DNA of 23,229 nt from Lachnospiraceae bacterium UBA3633 (GTDB lineage Bacteria; Bacillota; Clostridia; Lachnospirales; Lachnospiraceae), in contig DFKY01000022.1 of assembly GCA_002374095.1 (NCBI GenBank), positions 1 to 23,229 of the forward strand, read 5' to 3'. The number at the start of each line of letters is the position of its first letter. Position 1 is the stretch's first letter. The notes below the pieces were generated by a model, which was not told the origin of the DNA, made no database searches, and worked only from the letters and a program-made list of their open reading frames with translations. This document shows positions 1 through 7,391 of the stretch, one piece after another. The position numbers were made by a program, and so were the translations under genes.

Positions 1-728
1 AAAACGAATCTAAAGAAAATGAATCTAAAGAAAATGAATCCAAAGAGAATGAAAGGATTACGACAGATAGCAATAGTGATAATAATAAAAGTGGAAGTAG
101 TGGAACTATAAGTTCTGGTGGAAGTAGTGGAAATACAAGTGGCAGTAGTGGTAGTGGCGGTAGTAGCGGTGGCAGTAATAGTAATAAAAATATAATAAGC
201 AGTAATGGAAGTGGTACAAATCCAACAAACATTCTAAACCCCAATGACATTTTAAACTATATAACTTCGGTAACAGACCAGAGTAAGAATAATAATGTAA
301 AAGTGACAGAAGCTTCAAATTCAAGAAAAATAACTTCATCTGATAAAAGAAAAAAGGACGATAAAGATAAAAAAGAATTATTGACTGATGAAAAAAATAG
401 TAGTATAGATGACAGAGTATGTGGACCCATAATGTATTTTGATGATGCATCTGGTCGTATAGTAAGAGGCCCTCATGGGCCATGGTATCTTGAACAAAAA
501 TATATAGATTCCATAATGTTTGAAAAAAAGAAATTGCTAATGGAAAAAGAAAAAAATGATGAAAATATTGCTGGTGATAATATAGGTATATATAGTATGT
601 TAAGACTCCCACAATTAAAAATAATATCATTGGCAGTAGGAGCTTTTATACTAATTATTCTTATCATTATTTATGAAATATTTACGATAAAATACTTTAG
701 GAAAATAAGAGATGAAAAAGTGGTATAA
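1..728 (+). CDS. 3' end of a membrane-anchored protein with a Ser/Gly-rich stalk (5' truncated)
   Basis: The frame is open from base 3, before any start codon, to the TAA at 726-728, so this is the C-terminal ~241 residues of a longer protein cut by the window edge. In order it shows an ESKEN repeat (three copies), a ~50-residue Ser/Gly/Asn-rich low-complexity linker, a Lys/Asp-rich polar stretch, a compact segment with CGPIMYFDDASG and GPHGPWYLEQ, one hydrophobic helix (about bases 630-690) and a short basic tail. That layout fits a surface or envelope protein with a flexible stalk and a C-terminal membrane anchor. There is no LPxTG. An internal ATG in this frame (438) would drop the linker and is not preferred. 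I do not recognise the family. Confidence 0.6.
   Translation, partial: NESKENESKENESKENERITTDSNSDNNKSGSSGTISSGGSSGNTSGSSGSGGSSGGSNSNKNIISSNGSGTNPTNILNPNDILNYITSVTDQSKNNNVKVTEASNSRKITSSDKRKKDDKDKKELLTDEKNSSIDDRVCGPIMYFDDASGRIVRGPHGPWYLEQKYIDSIMFEKKKLLMEKEKNDENIAGDNIGIYSMLRLPQLKIISLAVGAFILIILIIIYEIFTIKYFRKIRDEKVV
6..50 (+). repeat. 15-bp in-frame tandem repeat, three units (ESKEN)
   Basis: Units at 6-20, 21-35 and 36-50 read GAATCTAAAGAAAAT, the last with two substitutions. Each encodes Glu-Ser-Lys-Glu-Asn. The array may continue upstream of the window. Such coding repeats often change copy number by slippage, here altering stalk length by five residues per unit. Confidence 0.8.
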
Positions 729-765
729 ATCAGGTTGGTAAAATATAGAAAGATAATCTCTTTGG

Positions 766-794
766 TTGAAAAAAAAACTTTCATGTGATAGAAT
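766..794 (+). promoter_or_regulatory. Promoter of the cyclophilin gene
   Basis: TTGAAA at 766-771, a 17-bp spacer, then TAGAAT at 789-794 preceded by TG at 786-787 (extended -10). Predicted transcription start is near 801, giving a leader of about 28 nt before the ATG at 829. No clear terminator separates it from the upstream gene. Confidence 0.65.
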
Positions 795-828
795 TATATT
801 GTTATAAAATGAGAAAGTGAGAAAAGTT

Positions 829-1449
829 ATGAAAAAAATTTTAAGTTTATTAGTCGGCATTTCATTGCTATTAGTACTTGTCGCATGTGGCGATAAGACT
901 GTCGCAAATAATGCAAATGTAGAAAAAGCAGTTGTGGAAGGAGAAAATACAGTGGCAGCACCTAAAGTTGAAATAGCCATAAAGGATTATGGCGTTATAC
1001 AAGTGGAACTTGATGAAAAGGCAGCACCAATTACTGTAGAAAACTTTTTAAAGCTTGTAAATGATGGCTTTTATAATGGGCTTACATTTCATCGTATAAT
1101 ACCTGGCTTTATGATTCAAGGTGGAGACCCAAATGGCGATGGTACTGGAGGATCAGCAAATACTATAAAAGGTGAATTTGCAAGTAATGGCGTGCAGAAT
1201 GATATAAAGCATGTGAGAGGTGTGATATCTATGGCACGTGCTATGGATCCAAATTCTGCAAGCTCTCAATTTTTTATAATGCATGCGGATGCACCTCATC
1301 TTGATGGTGATTATGCTGCTTTTGGACATGTAATAAGTGGTATAGAAGTAGTAGATGCTGTATGTGAAAAAGTTCCTACTCAAGATAGAAATGGTACTGT
1401 ACTAAAGGACGACCAACCTGTTATTGAATATATAAAAGAGATAAAGTAA
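829..1449 (+). CDS. Lipoprotein peptidyl-prolyl cis-trans isomerase, cyclophilin type
   Basis: This 206-residue protein has a type II signal peptide (MKK, hydrophobic core, LVAC with lipidated Cys20), a ~25-residue linker and a bacterial cyclophilin domain from about residue 47 to the end. The active-site signature is visible at residues 87-100 (FHRIIPGFMIQGGD, with catalytic Arg89 and Gln97), followed by SQFFI and a GHVISG loop. The family catalyses cis/trans isomerisation of Xaa-Pro bonds; membrane tethering outside the cell suggests folding of exported proteins. A GTG at 817 in the same frame could add MRKV; ATG 829 is chosen because it gives the standard MKK signal-peptide start and lies at a sensible distance from the promoter. 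The ribosome site is weak (GAGAAA). Confidence 0.92.
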   Translation: MKKILSLLVGISLLLVLVACGDKTVANNANVEKAVVEGENTVAAPKVEIAIKDYGVIQVELDEKAAPITVENFLKLVNDGFYNGLTFHRIIPGFMIQGGDPNGDGTGGSANTIKGEFASNGVQNDIKHVRGVISMARAMDPNSASSQFFIMHADAPHLDGDYAAFGHVISGIEVVDAVCEKVPTQDRNGTVLKDDQPVIEYIKEIK

Positions 1450-1452
1450 TTA

Positions 1453-2517
1453 TTGGCTGATACGGGAAGAAAAAGGATATATTCATTTGATTTACTAAAG
1501 GTTTTATCCATACTTGCAGTATTTATGCATCATATCATGATGGATATGTATGTTGTACATCCTATGCATAATCTTTCTATATTGCATGACCTTATCATTC
1601 GTCCCAATATGAATCTTGGAATGATTGCTTGTGGACTTTTTGTTTTTATATCAGGTGCGACACTTGCACTTAAAAAAGGGGATGAGAACTTATTGGCCTT
1701 CTATAGTAGAAGACTTACGCGAGTTCTTATCCCCTTTTATATTGCTTATATTATTGCATTTGGGATAAAGGTCTTTAATTTAGGACATATACATGTATTT
1801 GGTGGGATAGCTAAGTGGAGATTTATATATACTATTATCGGTATGGATGAATATCTTCATGCAAATGGCATGACCACTTTTACTCTTGGTGTGGGCGAGT
1901 GGTTTCTTGGGTGTATCATACTTTGTTATCTTGTATATCCACTACTTAAAGCAGCTCATAGAAAATACACTATCCTCACATTTGTCTTGATGACAATATA
2001 TTTCTTGGTTTTTAATTATAATTATGACAGATTTAATTTCGTGATACCAAGCCATATGAATTTTTTAAGTCAGATTTATAATTTTTATCTTGGAATTGTC
2101 TTGGTAGATGAGAGATGTATATCAAGAATAAAAAAATGGTTCAATGTAATAACAATTTTAGTGATAGCATTTTTATATTTCTATATGAAACCAATACCAA
2201 TGCCAGATAATTTGAAGACAACTATCGGAGTAGTGGCATTATATGTGACCTTTTATAATTTTGAAAAATATATATCAAGTGCAGATTGGTTTAAACAGTT
2301 TGTGGCATTTTTTAGTAAGATTTCTCTTGAAATATATCTCGTGCACCATTTTGTCATATATCAAGTTGATTATATACTTGGTTATAAACAAATAAGTGGA
2401 GTGATGACACTTATTGTTGTGGTGATAGATTTAGTGCTTACTGTTATTATCGCAATAGCAGTGGAGAGATTAAGCGGATTTTTTTACAGATTTTTGGAAA
2501 AAAGCAAGAACAAGTGA
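1453..2517 (+). CDS. Acyltransferase family 3 membrane protein (TTG start)
   Basis: A 354-residue polytopic membrane protein with about ten hydrophobic helices. The N-terminus shows the acyltransferase-3 signature: an Arg/Tyr-Asp-Leu-Lys motif running into the first helix with HH near residue 25. Members move acetyl or other acyl groups onto envelope sugars (O-antigen, peptidoglycan, exopolysaccharide); the substrate cannot be read here. The start is TTG at 1453, only 3 nt after the cyclophilin stop and without a good ribosome site, so it is probably translated by coupling. The first in-frame ATG would delete the conserved first helix. The last 48 bp overlap a convergent gene of the same family. 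Confidence 0.85.
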   Translation: MADTGRKRIYSFDLLKVLSILAVFMHHIMMDMYVVHPMHNLSILHDLIIRPNMNLGMIACGLFVFISGATLALKKGDENLLAFYSRRLTRVLIPFYIAYIIAFGIKVFNLGHIHVFGGIAKWRFIYTIIGMDEYLHANGMTTFTLGVGEWFLGCIILCYLVYPLLKAAHRKYTILTFVLMTIYFLVFNYNYDRFNFVIPSHMNFLSQIYNFYLGIVLVDERCISRIKKWFNVITILVIAFLYFYMKPIPMPDNLKTTIGVVALYVTFYNFEKYISSADWFKQFVAFFSKISLEIYLVHHFVIYQVDYILGYKQISGVMTLIVVVIDLVLTVIIAIAVERLSGFFYRFLEKSKNK

Positions 2518-3549
2518 AAAAAGTATATTGAGTGAGGCATAAAGTGCTATAGATATTATAGATGTTTTAGATAAAGCAATACCTACTATTTGCGGAAGTA
2601 TAGGAAGTATAAAGACATTGATGTAAAATACTGATGGTACATGATAGGCAAGTATGTATATACTATTTTCACCGAGAGAAGCTAAAAATTTATTGACAAA
2701 TGGTATAAGTGATATTATATATGAGAAATATGAAAATATAATAAATCCAAGAAATGCGTCTACATACATAAGTCTTGCATTTTTGTAGTCGCGAGCATTG
2801 AGGTCGATTCTACCATTTGACATAGAAAATTTATACCAAAATATAATGAAAATAGATACAAGTATTGTAGAAAGTATGATAAAGAGGATCTTGAGAAAAA
2901 GGTCTTTTTTTATTATAGAGATAGATTTTTGAATGTATACACTGAAAATTTTACCTACATATACAAAGAGAAGAGAAAAAAGAGATATCTCTACATTAAA
3001 TGGAATCCTTGGGAAATGATATGTTTTTGCATAGATGTAAGAAAAATACATGAGAGGAATTATAAAGATAAGATTAAAAATTGCAACAGGGTAGTACACA
3101 TCCTTTTCTGTAAATAAGCTTTTGATTTTATATGATAGCCATTCAATGATTTCAAATGTAAGCATAACTACGAAATAGTAAGTAAGAAACCATAAAGGAA
3201 GATTTAGAGAATTGATTGGATCACCAAGTCCTCTAAAGACTGCAAGTACTGCTGATATGAGACGATCTTTACTACTTACGGGTAGTATAAAAAATGTAAT
3301 CAGACTAAATATAAAATATGGAAGTAGAGTATTTTTTAATCTTTTAATTATTATAGAAGAAAGTCTGGAGTCTTTATTGATATGCGATAGCATGCCGCCT
3401 ATTATGAGAAATGCAGGCATATGAAAACTATATATTAGAATTAGTGTCCTTGAATTATAATCAAAAAAAGGAAGGTGGCCTATAACTACAAGAATTATAA
3501 GGATACCTTTCATCACATCAATATATAGATTTCTTTCGCTACCTTGCAT
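2470..3549 (-). CDS. Acyltransferase family 3 membrane protein
   Basis: A 359-residue polytopic membrane protein. It opens with RNLYIDVMKG, a first helix ending in IGH, then SFHMPAF, which are typical acyltransferase-3 signatures including the conserved His after helix 1. It probably O-acylates a cell-envelope glycan. It lies 24 bp downstream of rsmA on the same strand. The spacer has no Shine-Dalgarno sequence but contains TATAAT about 8 nt before the ATG, so it may be read from its own short-leader transcript or by readthrough from rsmA. It resembles the convergent gene at 1453-2517 only at family level. Confidence 0.85.
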   Translation of the reverse strand: MQGSERNLYIDVMKGILIILVVIGHLPFFDYNSRTLILIYSFHMPAFLIIGGMLSHINKDSRLSSIIIKRLKNTLLPYFIFSLITFFILPVSSKDRLISAVLAVFRGLGDPINSLNLPLWFLTYYFVVMLTFEIIEWLSYKIKSLFTEKDVYYPVAIFNLIFIIPLMYFSYIYAKTYHFPRIPFNVEISLFSLLFVYVGKIFSVYIQKSISIIKKDLFLKILFIILSTILVSIFIIFWYKFSMSNGRIDLNARDYKNARLMYVDAFLGFIIFSYFSYIISLIPFVNKFLASLGENSIYILAYHVPSVFYINVFILPILPQIVGIALSKTSIISIALYASLNILFSLVLAFFQKSVKKSA

Positions 3550-3573
3550 AATACTAATTATACTATAAAATTA

Positions 3574-4446
3574 TTATTTTTGAATAGAAATTGTAGATAA
3601 AAGCTTTATGTAGTCATCAAGTGATAGGTTTTCGGCTCTTATATTTTCGTCAAAATTATTTTTTGCAAATGCTTTTAGTAGAGTATCTTTATCATAACCA
3701 CCAACATTTACAAGCGAATTCACAAGCTTTTTTCTTCGCTGTGAAAATGAAGCTTTTATAAGTGAAAATAGTTTTTTATAGTCTTCGTTATCTTCTATAT
3801 GAAAGACATCATTATTTGACAAGTCTATAATATCGGCATGTTTCTTAAAGTGTACGACAGCTGAATCTACTTTAGGCATGGGGTCAAAACATTTTTTTGA
3901 AACTATCATAAGAAGAGAAGTTTCAGAAAAATAATTGCAAGAAAGAGTAAGTATTCCATAATCTCTTCCGCCAGGTTTGGCGACTATTCTTTCTGCTACT
4001 TCTTTTTGAACCATAAGGGTCATCTCGCTTATATACGGGTTTAGTAGTAGTTGATTGATGATAAGTGAAGTAATATAGTATGGAAGATTGGCAACTACTT
4101 TTATATGGTTGATTTTTTTGTCAAAGCCCTTTGCTTCAAAGTCACTAATGATATTTTGAAAATCATAAGTTAGGAAATCAGCATTTATTATGGTAAGATT
4201 TTCATATGATTTTAAATTATCTTTTAGTAGTGGCATAAGGCTTTTATCTATTTCCACTGCCAGCACGCATTTTGAACGATCTAAAAGGCATCTTGTGAGA
4301 GCTCCATTTCCAGGACCAATCTCAAGAACATAATCATCTTTAGAAATACCGCTTTCATCAGCTATATCTTCAAGTAAGAACTCATCAATTATGAAGTTCT
4401 GACCAAGGAAATGCTTGTGTCTAAAGTTTTTTTCATAAGCTTTCAT
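3574..4446 (-). CDS. rsmA: 16S rRNA (adenine-1518/1519-N6)-dimethyltransferase
   Basis: A 290-residue RsmA/KsgA. It dimethylates two adjacent adenines in the 3'-terminal hairpin of 16S rRNA late in 30S assembly, using S-adenosylmethionine. Visible motifs: FLGQNFIID near the N-terminus, the SAM-binding loop EIGPGNGALT, acidic VEID after strand 2, NADFL, the catalytic NLPYYIT motif and a basic C-terminal domain (SFSQRRKKL). The frame stays open to an ATG at 4503, but that start would add 19 residues not typical of the family and would encode across the promoter; ATG at 4446 gives the usual N-terminus. No ribosome site is visible, and the likely transcription start lies at or beside the ATG. Confidence 0.95.
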   Translation of the reverse strand: MKAYEKNFRHKHFLGQNFIIDEFLLEDIADESGISKDDYVLEIGPGNGALTRCLLDRSKCVLAVEIDKSLMPLLKDNLKSYENLTIINADFLTYDFQNIISDFEAKGFDKKINHIKVVANLPYYITSLIINQLLLNPYISEMTLMVQKEVAERIVAKPGGRDYGILTLSCNYFSETSLLMIVSKKCFDPMPKVDSAVVHFKKHADIIDLSNNDVFHIEDNEDYKKLFSLIKASFSQRRKKLVNSLVNVGGYDKDTLLKAFAKNNFDENIRAENLSLDDYIKLLSTISIQK

Positions 4447-4452
4447 AGCATA

Positions 4453-4461
4453 AGTATAGCA
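4453..4461 (-). promoter_or_regulatory. Extended -10 for rsmA
   Basis: On the minus strand the sequence reads TGCTATACT, an extended -10, ending 6 nt before the rsmA ATG. A start about 7 nt downstream would fall on the ATG itself. I see no good -35. Confidence 0.45.
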
Positions 4462-4476
4462 CAATATGGAAAAATT

Positions 4477-4485
4477 TGATATAAT
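4477..4485 (+). promoter_or_regulatory. Extended -10 for the DUF3298-like lipoprotein operon
   Basis: TGATATAAT, a consensus extended -10. The predicted start is near 4492, only 3 nt before the first ATG (4495) and about 18 nt before an in-frame GTG (4510). The -35 region is poor. Confidence 0.55.
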
Positions 4486-4494
4486 AAGAAAGCT

Positions 4495-5301
4495 ATGTAT
4501 CAAAGTAAAGTGAATATAAAAAGTAAAAAGAATATTTTAAAAAAGAATTTATGGAAAGCCATTTTGGCTTTTTTAATTTTGTTTATTGCATCTTGTAGCA
4601 AAATGGATATGAGTGATAGTAAAGCTCAAACCGAAGCAATAGATGTAGAAAATGAAAGGCTTAAGTCGCTTCATGATGCAGGTATTGAAGAAGAGAAGAT
4701 AGACATCTCGTATAGTGATGATGGCTTTATGCCACTTAACATAAAGTATCCAAGACTCACATCAGATGATGCTACTATACAAAAAGCACTTGATATTGTA
4801 AATGAAGACTTGAAGACAAGTGCAGAAAGATTTAAAAAGGAAAATGTTGAACTTGAAGTTACAGAAGAAGAAAAAGCTGGCAGAGATGAGTATGGCTTTT
4901 CACTGGATAATACTGATGTAACTTTAACTAATTTTAGCGATAAATACTTTTCATTAATAGATTTTTCATATGTAGACTATATGGGAGCACATCCTACATA
5001 TTTTATAGGCGGATATATATTTGATAGAAAAAGCGGAAAAGAACTTAAGATATTTGATCTTATAAAAGATAAGGAAGAGCTTAGAGATTATTTGAAAAAA
5101 TGGGTCAAAGAGAATGATGAAGATGGAGCGTTTTTTGATGATTTTGCAGAGGACTCTATCAACAATTATGTTGATGGTAATATTGATTTAGAATGTTATG
5201 TAGAAAATGATGAGATTTATGTGATATTTCAAATATATGACATAGCACCATATGCAGTAGGAGCTATACATGTAAATATACCTAAGGAGTTACTACGATA
5301 G
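4495..5301 (+). CDS. DUF3298 (RsiV-like) domain lipoprotein
   Basis: A 268-residue exported lipoprotein: Lys-rich N-region, one hydrophobic helix, lipobox IASC with Cys34, then an acidic, Lys/Asp/Glu-rich body. The C-terminal half has the pattern of DUF3298: GAHPTYFIGG, FDRKSGKEL, then IYDIAPYAVGAIHV at the end. The segment before it may be the companion DUF4163. These domains occur in anti-sigma factor RsiV and in extracellular cell-wall proteins. Here there is no cytoplasmic anti-sigma part, so it is a surface protein of unknown role. With the promoter this close, ATG 4495 would be nearly leaderless; GTG 4510 is an alternative start that shortens only the signal-peptide N-region. It overlaps the next gene by one base. 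Confidence 0.75.
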   Translation: MYQSKVNIKSKKNILKKNLWKAILAFLILFIASCSKMDMSDSKAQTEAIDVENERLKSLHDAGIEEEKIDISYSDDGFMPLNIKYPRLTSDDATIQKALDIVNEDLKTSAERFKKENVELEVTEEEKAGRDEYGFSLDNTDVTLTNFSDKYFSLIDFSYVDYMGAHPTYFIGGYIFDRKSGKELKIFDLIKDKEELRDYLKKWVKENDEDGAFFDDFAEDSINNYVDGNIDLECYVENDEIYVIFQIYDIAPYAVGAIHVNIPKELLR

Positions 5302-6104
5302 TGATTTTTGATAGATTTAAAAAGCAGAAGACTATATATAATTGCTTTTATGATAGTGAGTTTAATGCCTATGATGATGACAAAAACTTTGGTGTGCCAC
5401 AAGAAGTGGTATCAATAGGCATATGCATAACAAATGATAAAGGCGTCATTATAGAAAAGTTTTATTCACTTATAAGTTTGAAAGCAGCAAAAAGAATTTC
5501 TCGTAGATGCACAGATATAACTGGCATAAAGACAAAAGACCTAAAAGATGCTGATGACTTTGAAAAGGTGACATCAAAAGTTGCAAAGCTTTTGAAAAAA
5601 TATGGGATAGCAAAAGTTTATTGTTATGGACTTGAAGATAAAAGGGCACTTGAAAAGACGCTTGAGCTGTATGATAGGAAGAGAAATGCAAAATACATAT
5701 CAAAGCTACTTTATGATGTGAGAATTGATTTGAAAAAAAAGACAAGGGATAAAATTGGCGATCAGGGACTACAGTTTTTGAAGAAAATATGTAGACTTGA
5801 AGGTGATGTAATTCATGATGCATTGCAGGATGCGATAGATCTTGCAAATGTGTATTATAAAATTAGTGCGAATGATTATGATCAGAAAATATATGAAAAA
5901 CTATCAAAAGAAAGAGAAGAAGTCTCAAGCTACAAGAGAACTCGTAGAGTTAAGGAAGAAAATGCACAAGTAGTAAGTATTGAGCTTGTGAAGTCAAAAA
6001 ATAAGTTAGTTGAGTATCTTGAGAAAAATGACATACCACATATGGACATAGGAGCAAAGAAAGCAATAATAGATGATCTGAATTTACTCTTTATTTGTGA
6101 ATAA
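5301..6104 (+). CDS. DEDDh (DnaQ-like) 3'-5' exonuclease family protein
   Basis: A 267-residue protein with an RNase T/DNA polymerase III epsilon-type exonuclease domain over roughly residues 12-190. Motif I is YDSEF (Asp and Glu bind the catalytic metals), motif II region includes DITGI and YGLED, and motif III is HDALQDA with the catalytic His and Asp. Such proteins remove nucleotides from 3' ends of DNA or RNA; the substrate is not evident. The C-terminal ~70 residues are Lys/Glu-rich and unassigned. The start is GTG at 5301, sharing its G with the TAG stop of the preceding gene, with AAGGAG at 5284-5289. The pair is therefore co-transcribed and probably translationally coupled. Confidence 0.8.
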   Translation: MIFDRFKKQKTIYNCFYDSEFNAYDDDKNFGVPQEVVSIGICITNDKGVIIEKFYSLISLKAAKRISRRCTDITGIKTKDLKDADDFEKVTSKVAKLLKKYGIAKVYCYGLEDKRALEKTLELYDRKRNAKYISKLLYDVRIDLKKKTRDKIGDQGLQFLKKICRLEGDVIHDALQDAIDLANVYYKISANDYDQKIYEKLSKEREEVSSYKRTRRVKEENAQVVSIELVKSKNKLVEYLEKNDIPHMDIGAKKAIIDDLNLLFICE

Positions 6105-6120
6105 ATGTATAAAAAGCCTA

Positions 6121-6135
6121 AAATACAGGGTATTT
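6121..6135. promoter_or_regulatory. Small inverted repeat upstream of the nucleoside-transport promoter
   Basis: AAATAC-AGG-GTATTT, perfect 6-bp arms, about 35 bp upstream of the -10. It may be an operator or only a weak hairpin after the exonuclease gene. It has no T tract. Function is guesswork. Confidence 0.25.
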
Positions 6136-6169
6136 CAACTGAAAATATATAGAAAAATATATAGAAAAG

Positions 6170-6178
6170 TGCTATAAT
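6170..6178 (+). promoter_or_regulatory. Extended -10 of the nucleoside transporter operon
   Basis: TGCTATAAT, consensus extended -10, without a convincing -35. Two near-identical AAAATATATAG stretches (about 6142-6152 and 6154-6164) sit just upstream in the -35 region. The leader is about 25 nt, too short for a purine riboswitch. Confidence 0.6.
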
Positions 6179-6208
6179 TTTTATCAATATATTAATACGG
6201 AGGGTATT

Positions 6209-7333
6209 ATGAAAAAACTTTTATCTGTTTTATTGTGTATGTCAATGCTATTTACACTTGTAGCATGCGGATCATCATCTACAAGTGCACCAAGTGCAGA
6301 AACTCAAGCAGCAGAAGCTACAGAGTCTTTTGAATTAGCACTTGTTACTGACCTTGGAACTATTGATGATAAGTCATTTAACCAAGGTGCATGGGAAGGA
6401 CTTACAAATTATGCCCAACAAAATGGTAAGACATTTAAGTATTATCAACCTCAAGAAGCAGGTACAAATGCTTATCTTGAGACTATAGAGCTTGCCATTG
6501 AAGGCGGAGCAAAACTTGTAGTATGCCCAGGTTATCTTTTCGAAGAGCCAGTATATCTTGCTCAAGAACAGTATCCAGACATTCATTTTGTACTTCTTGA
6601 TGGTGAGCCACATGATGCAGAATACAACTATTCAACAGGTGCAAATACTATGCCTATACTTTATCAAGAAGATCAAGCAGGATTCCTTGCTGGTTATGCA
6701 GCAGTAAAAGATGGCAATACTAAACTCGGATTTATGGGTGGTATGGCAGTTCCTGCAGTTATTCGTTTTGGTCTTGGATATGTACAAGGAATTGATGCAG
6801 CTGCTAAAGAAGATGGTGTAGATTGTGAAGTAGTATATAACTATACAGGACAATTTGCAGCAACTCCAGAAGCACAAAGTATGGCAGCATCTTGGTACAA
6901 TCAAGGCACACAAGTTGTATTTGGTTGCGGTGGTGCAGTTGGTAACTCAGTTATGAGTGCAGCAGAAGGAAAGAATCAAGAAGAAGGCGCATTTGTAGCA
7001 AAGGTTATCGGTGTTGATGTAGATCAATATAGCGAGAGTGATACAGTTATTACTTCAGCTATGAAGATGCTTGCAAATTCAGTTTATGATGCAATATCAT
7101 GGTACTATGATGGAACATTTAAAGGTGGACAAACTACTACATTCAATGTACAAAATGATGGAGTAGGCGCTGCTATGGATCATGCTAAATTTGATAAGTT
7201 CACAAAAGCGGATTATGATGAAGTATATAAGAGACTTCAAAATGGAGAGTTTTCACTTTTCAATGATGTTGCTGAATCAGATCCTTCAAAAGCACTTACA
7301 CTTGAGAACACAAAAGTTACATTTATACAATAA
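6209..7333 (+). CDS. BMP-family nucleoside-binding lipoprotein of an ABC transporter
   Basis: A 374-residue substrate-binding protein of the PnrA/TmpC (BMP) family. It has a type II signal peptide ending LVAC (Cys20), a Ser/Ala-rich linker, then the family signature LVTDLGTIDDKSFNQGAWEG, followed by LVVCPGYLF and the later GFMGGMAVPAV and FGCGGAVG segments typical of this fold. It captures nucleosides outside the membrane and delivers them to the permease pair encoded downstream. GGAGGG at 6199-6204 sets the ATG at 6209. A hairpin with a T tract follows directly, so this gene is probably expressed at a higher level than the ATPase and permeases. The nucleoside specificity is inferred from the family and from deoC downstream. 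Confidence 0.93.
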   Translation: MKKLLSVLLCMSMLFTLVACGSSSTSAPSAETQAAEATESFELALVTDLGTIDDKSFNQGAWEGLTNYAQQNGKTFKYYQPQEAGTNAYLETIELAIEGGAKLVVCPGYLFEEPVYLAQEQYPDIHFVLLDGEPHDAEYNYSTGANTMPILYQEDQAGFLAGYAAVKDGNTKLGFMGGMAVPAVIRFGLGYVQGIDAAAKEDGVDCEVVYNYTGQFAATPEAQSMAASWYNQGTQVVFGCGGAVGNSVMSAAEGKNQEEGAFVAKVIGVDVDQYSESDTVITSAMKMLANSVYDAISWYYDGTFKGGQTTTFNVQNDGVGAAMDHAKFDKFTKADYDEVYKRLQNGEFSLFNDVAESDPSKALTLENTKVTFIQ

Positions 7334-7347
7334 AATTAAATTGTTGA

Positions 7348-7377
7348 AATAGGGCTCCACTATGGAGTCCTATTTTT
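7348..7377 (+). terminator. Intercistronic terminator between binding-protein and ATPase genes
   Basis: A 12-bp stem (7348-7359 with 7363-7374, one G-T wobble, loop CTA) running into TTTTT. The next ribosome site begins at 7381. It probably gives partial termination so that the binding protein is made in excess of the transporter. Confidence 0.8.
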
Positions 7378-7391
7378 GTATAGGAGCACAT

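Noticed and set aside
106..630. 174-codon minus-strand ORF rich in Tyr, His and Phe
   Set aside because: It is the shadow of the Ser/Gly/Asn-rich plus-strand frame; composition is implausible and there is no ribosome site.
6105..6208. Purine riboswitch ahead of the nucleoside operon
   Set aside because: After the -10 only about 25 nt of leader remain, too short for the aptamer.
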